Source: Bermanella sp036960565
GTDB taxonomy: Bacteria; Pseudomonadota; Gammaproteobacteria; Pseudomonadales; Oceanobacteraceae
Reading direction: 5' to 3'
Length of the DNA stretch: 64,000 bases
NCBI GenBank assembly: GCA_036960565.1
Contig: JBALXQ010000029.1
Coordinates: 1-64,000 of the forward strand
Shown: one piece after another, positions 53,601 through 61,200 of the stretch
How positions within the stretch are numbered: position 1 is the stretch's first letter
Layout: each line of letters begins with the position of its first letter
Made by a program: the position numbers and the translations under genes
The notes under the pieces: generated by a model
Databases searched by the model: none
What the model saw: only the letters and a program-made list of their open reading frames with translations
What the model was told of the DNA's origin: nothing

Positions 53601-54251
53601 ATGAGTAAAGACGTTAAATCGTTACAAGAGTTAATTGAAAACAATCGTAAATGGGCCAGTGATATCAGTGAGAAAGATCCTGACTTTTTCCCTACTCTAG
53701 CCAAGCAGCAAGCACCTGATTATTTATGGATTGGTTGCAGCGACAGCCGGGTTCCTGCCAATGAAATTGTTGGCTTGTTGCCTGGAGAATTATTTGTACA
53801 CCGCAATGTAGCCAACATGGTGGTGCATACCGATATGAATTTATTATCGGTATTGCAGTACGCGGTGGAAGTATTAAAAGTTCGCCACATTATTGTATGT
53901 GGTCACTACGGATGTGGTGGCGTGGCCGCGGCCATGAAGAATCAGAAGCTGGGGCTAATTGATAACTGGCTACTTGAAATTCGTGATTTATATCATGACA
54001 AACAGGACATGTTTAAAGGCTTGAGAGATGAGAGTGAAAAAGTTGATATGTTGTGTGAATTAAACGTGGTGCGCCAAGTTTATAATTTGAGCCATACTAG
54101 TATTGTGCAAGACGCTTGGGCCAAAGGGCAAAAGCTGGCGGTTCATGGATGGATATATGGTTTAAATGACGGCAAGGTAAATAACCTTAATGTAACTGTA
54201 AATGAAAGTAATCAACTCAGTGATATTTTCCGCTTAGATATAGATTCATAG
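53601..54251 (+). CDS. can: Beta-class carbonic anhydrase
   Basis: A 216-residue beta-carbonic anhydrase interconverting CO2 and bicarbonate. The zinc ligands are Cys46 and Asp48 in the CSDSR motif, and His102 with Cys105 in the CGHYGCGGV motif. The HRNVAN segment at 67-72 and the GLLPGELFVH stretch complete the active site. The length is that of the Can protein. It may be monocistronic, with a hairpin in the 98-bp gap before the DsbA-like gene. Confidence 0.96.
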   Translation: MSKDVKSLQELIENNRKWASDISEKDPDFFPTLAKQQAPDYLWIGCSDSRVPANEIVGLLPGELFVHRNVANMVVHTDMNLLSVLQYAVEVLKVRHIIVCGHYGCGGVAAAMKNQKLGLIDNWLLEIRDLYHDKQDMFKGLRDESEKVDMLCELNVVRQVYNLSHTSIVQDAWAKGQKLAVHGWIYGLNDGKVNNLNVTVNESNQLSDIFRLDIDS

Positions 54252-54287
54252 TGGTTTGATAGAAATAGTGTTTCGCAAATGACTCTA

Positions 54288-54312
54288 TTAATGCCTTTTA
54301 AAAAGGCATTAA
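54288..54312. other. Hairpin between carbonic anhydrase and DsbA-like genes
   Basis: TTAATGCCTTTT (54288-54299) and AAAAGGCATTAA (54301-54312) flank a single A and form a perfect 12-bp inverted repeat. No T-run extends beyond it, so it is an intercistronic hairpin or weak terminator. Confidence 0.55.
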
Positions 54313-54349
54313 ATAAAGACAGAGATGTATTTGGCATTAGGGATTTATA

Positions 54350-54994
54350 ATGAAAACACTGCAAATTGATATTGTTAGCGACGTGGTATGCCCCTGGTGT
54401 GCTATTGGCTTTGCCAATTTAAACAAGGCTATTGCCCAGCTTGATGAACCGGTAGAAACTAAGATTAACTGGCATCCTTTTCAATTAAATCCGTCTATGG
54501 GAAAGGAAGGCCAGGACATTAATGAGCACCTGGTAGAAAAATACGGTTTATCTGACAGCAAGCTAGCTGAAAATAAACAGCATATTCGTCAAATTGGACA
54601 AGACAGCGGTGTCGAATTTAAATTTGACCAACGAGCTCGAATATACAACACCCTAGATTGTCATATCCTGTTGCACTGGGCCGGTGAAAAAGACAAACAA
54701 ACTCAACTTAAGCTGGCGTTATTTAAAGCTTATTTTAGTGAAGGTAAAGACATAAGCCAGCTTGATATTTTATTAGAAGTGGTGGAATCCGTCGGCCTAG
54801 ATAAACTAGAAGCGCAAATAGTTTTAAAAGATGAAAAATATAAAAACATTGTTAAAGATGAAGAGTCCAAATACAAATCTATGGGCATTCAATCGGTGCC
54901 GGCTTTTATTATTAATAATGAATATTTATTAAGCGGTGGCCAACCCAAAGATGTATTTAAGCAATCGTTGCAAGACATTCTAGCGAAAGGTTAA
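54350..54994 (+). CDS. DsbA family (FrnE-like) oxidoreductase
   Basis: A 214-residue cytosolic thioredoxin-fold protein without a signal peptide. The redox motif is CPWC at residues 14-17 in the DVVCPWCAIGF context. The inserted helical domain and the late SVPAFIINNEYLLSGGQP motif with cis-Pro are characteristic of FrnE-like DsbA proteins, which act in disulfide handling and oxidative-stress defence. The substrate is unknown. A strong terminator follows after 24 bp. Confidence 0.92.
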   Translation: MKTLQIDIVSDVVCPWCAIGFANLNKAIAQLDEPVETKINWHPFQLNPSMGKEGQDINEHLVEKYGLSDSKLAENKQHIRQIGQDSGVEFKFDQRARIYNTLDCHILLHWAGEKDKQTQLKLALFKAYFSEGKDISQLDILLEVVESVGLDKLEAQIVLKDEKYKNIVKDEESKYKSMGIQSVPAFIINNEYLLSGGQPKDVFKQSLQDILAKG

Positions 54995-55017
54995 TTTACA
55001 ACTTTTAGGTTACCAAC

Positions 55018-55058
55018 AAAAAAGGGCATTTACTCAGTGAGTAAATGCCCTTTTTTTT
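55018..55058. terminator. Bidirectional terminator before the hemolysin III gene
   Basis: A near-perfect odd palindrome centred on the G at 55037, with GGGCATTTACTCA paired to TGAGTAAATGCCC, A-run on the left and T8 on the right. It serves the DsbA-like gene and the convergent hemolysin III gene. Confidence 0.92.
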
Positions 55059-55093
55059 ATGCTATTTAGGCATTCAGTTTTACGCGCTCAATA

Positions 55094-55735
55094 TTATAAG
55101 TACAGGCCAATGCTAACAAAGTGGCAGCCAGCACCTGCCAATACAAATAGGTGCCAAAACTCATGAAAGCCAAATTTCTCGTGAAGGTTAGGCCATTTAC
55201 AGCCGTACACAATCGCACCAACACTATAAGCAATGCCACCGCCCACTAACCATTGAATGGCGCCACTGGAAAGGGCTTCACTTAAAGGTTTAAACACTGC
55301 AATAGCTACCCAACCCATACCCAAGTACAACGCTGTTGAGAGCCACCTGGGTGCGTGTAACCAGAAAATTTTCACCCCAATGCCAAATAGCGCAATGCCC
55401 CAAACGATGGCGAACATCCACCACCCTTGGGAGGCGCTCAGACCCAATAAACAAAAAGGGGTGTAAGAGCCGGCGATCATGATGAAGATGGCCATATGAT
55501 CGATTCGTTTAAGTTTACGAATGCCTTCATCGTCGGTGTCTGTTAAATGGTAAACGGCACTGGCCCCAAACATAAGCATCATGCTTAAACCAAAAACGAG
55601 GTAGCTGGCCAGATATTCAGTGGTTCTTTGTTCGGGTAAATGAGCCAGCATATAAACCAAGCCCACCAAGGCAAGTAGGGCGCCTAACAGGTGGCTTAGA
55701 CCGGAAAATGGTTCACGCATATGGCGACTTAACAT
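55094..55735 (-). CDS. trhA: Hemolysin III family (PAQR-type) membrane protein
   Basis: A 213-residue inner-membrane protein with seven predicted membrane segments. Family marks are GLSHLLGALLAL near the start, the SAVYHL motif in the second segment, DHMAIFIMIAGSYTPF in the fourth, and the late EFWHLFVLAGAGCHF motif with the conserved His pair. Members resemble adiponectin receptors and are predicted to be metal-dependent hydrolases; TrhA/YqfA in E. coli affects membrane-energy homeostasis, and the hemolysin name is historical. It is monocistronic and convergent with the DsbA-like gene. Confidence 0.93.
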   Translation of the reverse strand: MLSRHMREPFSGLSHLLGALLALVGLVYMLAHLPEQRTTEYLASYLVFGLSMMLMFGASAVYHLTDTDDEGIRKLKRIDHMAIFIMIAGSYTPFCLLGLSASQGWWMFAIVWGIALFGIGVKIFWLHAPRWLSTALYLGMGWVAIAVFKPLSEALSSGAIQWLVGGGIAYSVGAIVYGCKWPNLHEKFGFHEFWHLFVLAGAGCHFVSIGLYL

Positions 55736-55880
55736 TGGGTAAACACTTGTTCGCTGAATAAGGGGCTATTAAACGTATTTAGACCGTTAAGGTCAAGCTT
55801 ATCATGGCCTGCTTTTACGTTGAGAAAGTAGGACTAACGGGCTTTAATGCAGCTTAGTTTTTACTTAGTAGGCGCCGAAC

Positions 55881-56453
55881 ATGAATATCAGTGGCATCAT
55901 TTTAGCCGGTGGCCAGAGTTTACGCATGGGCGGTAAAGACAAGGGTTTAGTGCCATACCAAGGGCAAACCATGGTAAGCCAGGTATTGGAAGGTTTTGAA
56001 GGCGCTAAAGAGGTGTGGCTAAACAGTAATAGCAGCGTAGAAGAATACCAGGCGCTAGGTTTTAAGGTTTTTCCCGATGTTAATCTACCTGACATTGGTG
56101 AGCGCGCCGGACCATTGTTGGGAATTTTGTCGGGCTTACAAATAGCCAATGAAGACTGGGTACTGTTTAGTCCCTGTGATACTCCACAACTGCCCAATAA
56201 TTATTTAAAACTCATGGCTCAAACCGCATCCGATAAGCTGTCCAAAGCGTGTGTTGCTCATGATGGGCAGCGCCGCCAAAATCTTCATTTACTGCTGCAT
56301 AAAAGTTTAAGCGAAGACCTGTTAATGTTTCTGTTATCGGGTAAGCGAAAAACGTATCAATGGCTGGATAAAATTGGCGTGGTGGATGTAGACTTTTCAA
56401 AACAGGCCGAAGGCTTTAATAACTACAACACTCCGGCCGATTTTATTGAATAA
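55881..56453 (+). CDS. mobA: Molybdenum cofactor guanylyltransferase MobA
   Basis: A 190-residue enzyme that adds GMP to molybdopterin cofactor using GTP. The signature LAGGQSLRMGGKDKGL begins at residue 8 and provides the nucleotide-binding loop. The ERAGPLLGILSGL and VLFSPCDTPQLP segments hold further substrate residues. The length is typical. It complements the MoeB gene at 52.7 kb; no molybdoenzyme is in the window. It ends only 10 bp before the convergent DMT transporter gene. Confidence 0.95.
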   Translation: MNISGIILAGGQSLRMGGKDKGLVPYQGQTMVSQVLEGFEGAKEVWLNSNSSVEEYQALGFKVFPDVNLPDIGERAGPLLGILSGLQIANEDWVLFSPCDTPQLPNNYLKLMAQTASDKLSKACVAHDGQRRQNLHLLLHKSLSEDLLMFLLSGKRKTYQWLDKIGVVDVDFSKQAEGFNNYNTPADFIE

Positions 56454-56463
56454 CCTGCTTTCC

Positions 56464-57405
56464 TTAGCCTTCTTTGGCTTGCATAGTGATTAAGGGCTCT
56501 TCCACCACACTTGTTTTTGGTTTTACCCATTGAATGTAAACAAGTGACGCCATGGATATAAGCGAGGCAAATATTACGATGGCATTGATCTCCATGCTAA
56601 AAAATACCAAGTTAATTAATATGACAAATACCGGCGTTAAGTACGAGTAAGACGATGTTTTGACCGGGCTAATAATTCGGGAAGCATACTGCAAAGAGAA
56701 AAATGTAATTACCGTGCAAAACACCACTAAAAACAGCAATAACATAATTGGTAATAGTTCAAACTGCGCTTTAAATTCCTGTCCCGATACCACCAAGTAA
56801 ATGGCTAACCAAAAAGTCACCCCTAATAAAACGTAAAAAGTACTTAATAAAGGCTGTTCTTTACTGGTGTATTTTTTAGTGATATTGAAAAAACAGGCCA
56901 TGAAAAAGGTACCTGCAATAAACAATATATCGCCAATATTGGTATGAGCCAAAAAGTCTTGAATGTTCATGCTGCCATTAGAAATTACTACAAAGCTTGC
57001 TGCTGTTGATAATACTAAGGGCAAAAGGTATTGCTTAATATTACTGTCTTTAAAAAGAAACCAAGACAACACTAACGATAACCCTGGCATAAGGGTGTAG
57101 ATAACACCTGCATTAAAGGCACTGGTGTATTTTAAAGCTTCAAAAGTAGACACAAAAAACAGCGCATAAAATAAGCTAATAAATAAATAGGCTCGCCAGT
57201 TTTTAGGAATAATCTTGTCTTTATTACCGCTTATTTTAAGTAATGTTAAAAATACCAAGGTAGATAAAGCAAAGCGGGCAAACAAGGCCATGTCGGCTGC
57301 CCAATATTGCAGTAGTGCTTGTGTGACTGGGAATGATGCTGCAATAAATCCCGTAGATATAAGCATTAAAAAATTTGCACTTATAACTTTTTTATTCAAT
57401 TCCAT
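56464..57405 (-). CDS. DMT (EamA) family permease
   Basis: A 313-residue transporter with ten predicted membrane segments arranged as two repeats of five, the EamA layout. The first repeat starts near residue 10 (FLMLISTGFIAASFPV) and the second near residue 155. The signatures KYTSAFNAGVIYTLMP and the ASRIISPVKTSSYSYLTPVFV segment are typical DMT features. Such carriers export metabolites, amino acids or drugs. It is divergent from the MarR regulator at 57700, a common efflux/regulator arrangement, with an array of 15-bp repeats between them. Confidence 0.93.
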   Translation of the reverse strand: MELNKKVISANFLMLISTGFIAASFPVTQALLQYWAADMALFARFALSTLVFLTLLKISGNKDKIIPKNWRAYLFISLFYALFFVSTFEALKYTSAFNAGVIYTLMPGLSLVLSWFLFKDSNIKQYLLPLVLSTAASFVVISNGSMNIQDFLAHTNIGDILFIAGTFFMACFFNITKKYTSKEQPLLSTFYVLLGVTFWLAIYLVVSGQEFKAQFELLPIMLLLFLVVFCTVITFFSLQYASRIISPVKTSSYSYLTPVFVILINLVFFSMEINAIVIFASLISMASLVYIQWVKPKTSVVEEPLITMQAKEG

Positions 57406-57699
57406 CTTCTTTTACTGCCTTTGACTCAACGTTTCATAGTTTATTTAATCTCATGGTTAAGAATCTCTATATTAGTTATCTTTATTTTAAGTATCTTAAT
57501 TTGAAGCTAGTTTAATGCTTGAACGGTAATTAGTCAACTAGCTTTAAGTTAAGATAGTTGCTATTAAGATTCTTATTGTTAAAATAAGTTGAATTAAGAT
57601 AAGCATCATTAAGATAAAAAATAATAAGAATGACCATGAATCACATCACGCCAAAAACAAGGTGCCATTGATTTATGACGATCCAGCGAGGGGCTGATC
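57406..57699. promoter_or_regulatory. Divergent control region between DMT permease and MarR genes
   Basis: An AT-rich 294-bp region holding the array of 15-bp repeats (57549-57623) and two further partial motifs (TTAAGAAT at 57457, TTAAGTAT at 57487) with an inverted TATCTTAA at 57492. It is likely the operator and promoter region for both divergent genes. Confidence 0.65.
57549..57623. repeat. Array of five 15-bp TTAAGATA repeats
   Basis: TTAAGATA starts at 57549, 57594 and 57609, with one-base variants TTAAGATT at 57564 and TTAAAATA at 57579. The spacing is exactly 15 bp throughout. The seven bases between copies are unrelated in sequence. Such phased direct repeats look like protein-binding iterons. 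Confidence 0.85.
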
Positions 57700-58194
57700 A
57701 TGCAAGATAAAACCGACTACCAGCTTAACCAATGGCAAGAGCAAAAATCTGGCCTAGACCTAGAGGTAATGGGGCTTTGCGCACGTATTTTACGAACCAA
57801 TAACTACCTGACAAAAGAAATCTGGGATCACCATAAGTCCATGGGGCTTTCAAAAGGGGACTTTGACGTACTGGCCACTTTGCGCAGAAGCGGCGCGCCT
57901 TACACATTAACCCCAACCGAATTGTACAAAGCGACCTTACTGACATCAGGTGCCATGACCAACCGCTTAGATAGATTAGAGGAGGCTAGCTTTATAGAGC
58001 GTGTACATAGCAACGAAGACCGACGCAGCTTTTTGGTAAAACTATCCGAACAAGGTTTTGCAAAAATAGAAGAAGCAGTGGAAAAACATGTGGAGAACGA
58101 GCAAAAGCTAGTGGCAGCGTTATCTCAAGAAGAGCAAACCCAGCTAAGTGGCTTGTTAAGAAAGTGGTTGCTGGATTTTGAACAAAATTCGTAG
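57700..58194 (+). CDS. MarR family transcriptional regulator
   Basis: A 164-residue winged-helix regulator. The DNA-binding core is FDVLATLRRSGAPYTLTPTELYKATLLTSGAMTNRLDRLE (about residues 53-92), followed by the RVHSNEDRRSFLVKLS wing, both typical MarR elements. The N- and C-terminal helices form the dimer interface. MarR proteins repress divergent transporter or stress genes and release DNA on binding small phenolic-type ligands. Its likely target is the divergent DMT permease through the 15-bp repeats. It ends 33 bp before the convergent giant outer-membrane gene. Confidence 0.92.
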   Translation: MQDKTDYQLNQWQEQKSGLDLEVMGLCARILRTNNYLTKEIWDHHKSMGLSKGDFDVLATLRRSGAPYTLTPTELYKATLLTSGAMTNRLDRLEEASFIERVHSNEDRRSFLVKLSEQGFAKIEEAVEKHVENEQKLVAALSQEEQTQLSGLLRKWLLDFEQNS

Positions 58195-58216
58195 TTTTTA
58201 AAGCTAAAATTTAGAT

Positions 58217-58244
58217 AAGCCTACAGATTATTGGAAGTAGGCTT
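58217..58244. terminator. Hairpin between marR and the giant gene end
   Basis: AAGCCTAC (58217-58224) pairs with GTAGGCTT (58237-58244) over 8 bp, with a 12-nt loop that spans the stop codon of the giant gene. No long T-run follows; it could end the marR transcript. Confidence 0.4.
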
Positions 58245-61200
58245 TCATTTCTCTCAGGCTGTCTTGGTCTGTTTTAATTCTTATTTTTAAATAAATCCCA
58301 TGGGCACTGTAACCCGACCCGTCAAAATCACTGTCGCTAAAGCCAGAGAAGTTATAACCCATGCTCACCCAGGTATTTGGGCGGGGAATATAACCTAGGC
58401 TAGCACCTACGCTGTGACGACTGTCTTTTAATTCCCAATCATATAAACGTTGTGCATGCAGTCCCCAATCCCATTTTGGCGTCATGTGATGACGTATTTG
58501 AGTACCCACTAAATCAATAATACCGCTGTAATCAATATCGTCTATGGTTTCATCAATATATTTAAAACCGTACTGAGCGCTTAACTGGGTTTTATCAAAG
58601 CGTTTATTAATATGGGTATTGTTTAATAATCGGCGGCTGATAAGTTCGCTATCGGTGCTACTTTGTTGCTCTTCTATGTATTTAGACTGGTTTAACCAGG
58701 CAATGCCGTTATCCAGTGGACGCAAACCAATATTAAACTCTACCTGGTAAAAAGTAGTGTCACTGTCGCTGGCGTTATCTAAACGGTATTCGCCATTGAT
58801 GCCCATGGCCAAACCTTCGGATACAGGGCGGAACAAACCACTTAACGCATTCCATTTATTACTGTTACTGCTTTCGCGGTATTCAATACGGTTGGTCCAC
58901 TGCCAAGTAGGGCTACGATAACCCCAACCGGTAGACATGGCATAAAAGTCATCTTGCGAGGCCCCCACATTGTTTTCATCCACAATGCTGTTTTCTAAAT
59001 CCTGAGCTTGGTCAAAACCAAAACTAATTGACCAGTTTTCATCCAGATTTATTTCCTGGTTTAAGCCGTGCACCGCGAACAATCGAGTGCCGTCTTTGCT
59101 CTGTTGTTCTTCAACGCTGTTACTTAACTGCATGCCTTGCCAAGGCGTTGCGCGTAAACCCATTACGGTACGCTGAGGTGCTTCGCTTTCTAAGCCGGTT
59201 TCAAATACGCTATATAGGGTGACTTGGTCGTTTAAACGGTAGTCAGCGCCTAAGCGCACTAGGTCGTAACGATCTTCTTGTTTTTTAACATTAAATTCCG
59301 CATCGGTATTAAGCACTAACTGGCCATTTAAAATAGAGAAAGAGTGGCCTGCCAATATTTGCTGAGTAGTGGTGGTTTCGTTTGTAGCGCTAACGGTTTC
59401 GTTAATTCTAGTGCCCAAATGAAAGCGGCCTCCTTCATATTCTTGGTTAAGCTTGGCTTCCAATAACGTTTGGCGAGCCGAGCTATTCAACGTGTTTTGG
59501 TCACTAAAAAGCGTATTCACATATTGTTGAGCAGTAAAATAATAGGAGCCTTCTATGCCCAGTTTTTCAGTATTGGCTTCGCCTTCATTTAGCTGGTCTA
59601 AACCAAAGCCCGCTTCTTCCTTGCGAATATAGGCTTTGGTTTGTAATTGCTCACCACGGTAATCGATACTTAATAAATGTGCATTTGCCGCAACAGTATT
59701 ACCGTTAGTTGTTTGCTCACTTCTGGCGGTTTCTGCTTTTATTTCCAAGGCATCGGTAAGTTCAAAACGGGCATCGATACCGTTAAGAGTTTTACTGTCT
59801 TCTCCTAATTCTTCGCTAATGACGGTAGTACCTACCTCTAGACGTTTATCTAAAACATGTACGGCGGCACGGCCACCATAGGTGATGTCGTTGGCGCTAT
59901 CGTCTTCAGTTTCGTAACGAACAATAATATAGCGTGGGTTAAAGTCTTCATCGGTAGAGTGAATAGAGGTTTTAAAGAACAAGCTGCCGTCTATGTAGTC
60001 AATGCTGTAGTCGCTGTCTTTGGTAAGCTCGGTTTCTTGAATAATGACTTCACTGCGTAAACGGTCACGAACTTGAATGGTGATGGTTTCACTATTAGAT
60101 ATAATATTTTTCTTAGTTAAGTGGTACAAACCAGAGGTACCGTCCCCTTGAATCTCATCACGTTCAAAGCCCTGTGCCGATTCGGTAACAAAGGCACTGA
60201 AGCTAACCAAGTCACCCTGGAACACAGATTGAATACCATGAAACTTACGTAAGTAGGTGCTTAACTCGGTTTTGCTTAGGTCGGTGCTGTAATCGCCAAA
60301 TACTGTGTAAAAACGCTCTTTTTCGACCCTTACATAAAGTTTGCCTTCCATGGAAGCATCAAGCTTTTGCTGGCTGTTATCACCATAAAGCGTGTAATAC
60401 TTATTAGGGTCGAGCAATTTTTCAAATGGAGTGGTTTCACCCTTAGCACTATCGTAGGCAGCAGTAATAAGCCATTCACCGGCTATTTGCCCTTTAGCAA
60501 ACAAAGCCAGGCGACCCTCAGTATAAAACTCGTTATCTACATCATGGCTATTGGCGTTGTCTACATGGCCACTAATATCGTTGTAACCTATGGTGCCTTC
60601 GCCTAGCGCGATGAGCATCCATTCGCGGTTTTGAGGTTTTAACCAAACACGAATTTCTTCTTCCTGGCCGTTGGCCAATGGGAAACGAATTACAGCTTCA
60701 CCCGCTTGAGTGGTGGGCTCTAGTGTAATGTAAGCAATACCGTCATTGCTGATTTCATAGTTGGGTTTATAATCGCTACGGTTTATTTGTACCTTATCTT
60801 TATTAGGGTCTAGTGCCACATAAGGCGCGTCTACCGTGAACTCACCTTGTAAACCATTTCGTACGTTGTAACCATCGCGATCTTGCAGGCGTACTGCAAT
60901 CACTGGGGCATTCACACCATCGGCAATGGCCTGGGTTTCATCTTTAATAAACTCTATTTGGGTTGGCGTACCTGAGTAGTGCAGGGTCAGTTCAATGCGC
61001 TCAATTACATTATCGTTTTCATCTATAACCGATGCCACAAAGTAGTTACTGCCTTCTTTTAAATCCACCCCAGACCAAATACTTACCGCGGTTTTATTCG
61101 GTGGGTAAGTTTCACGGTTAGCAAAGTTTAATTGGCTTACCGGTGACTCGTTTAGAGTGAGCTGAATGTTCTGGCCCATGACATGTTTAATGGCCACCTT

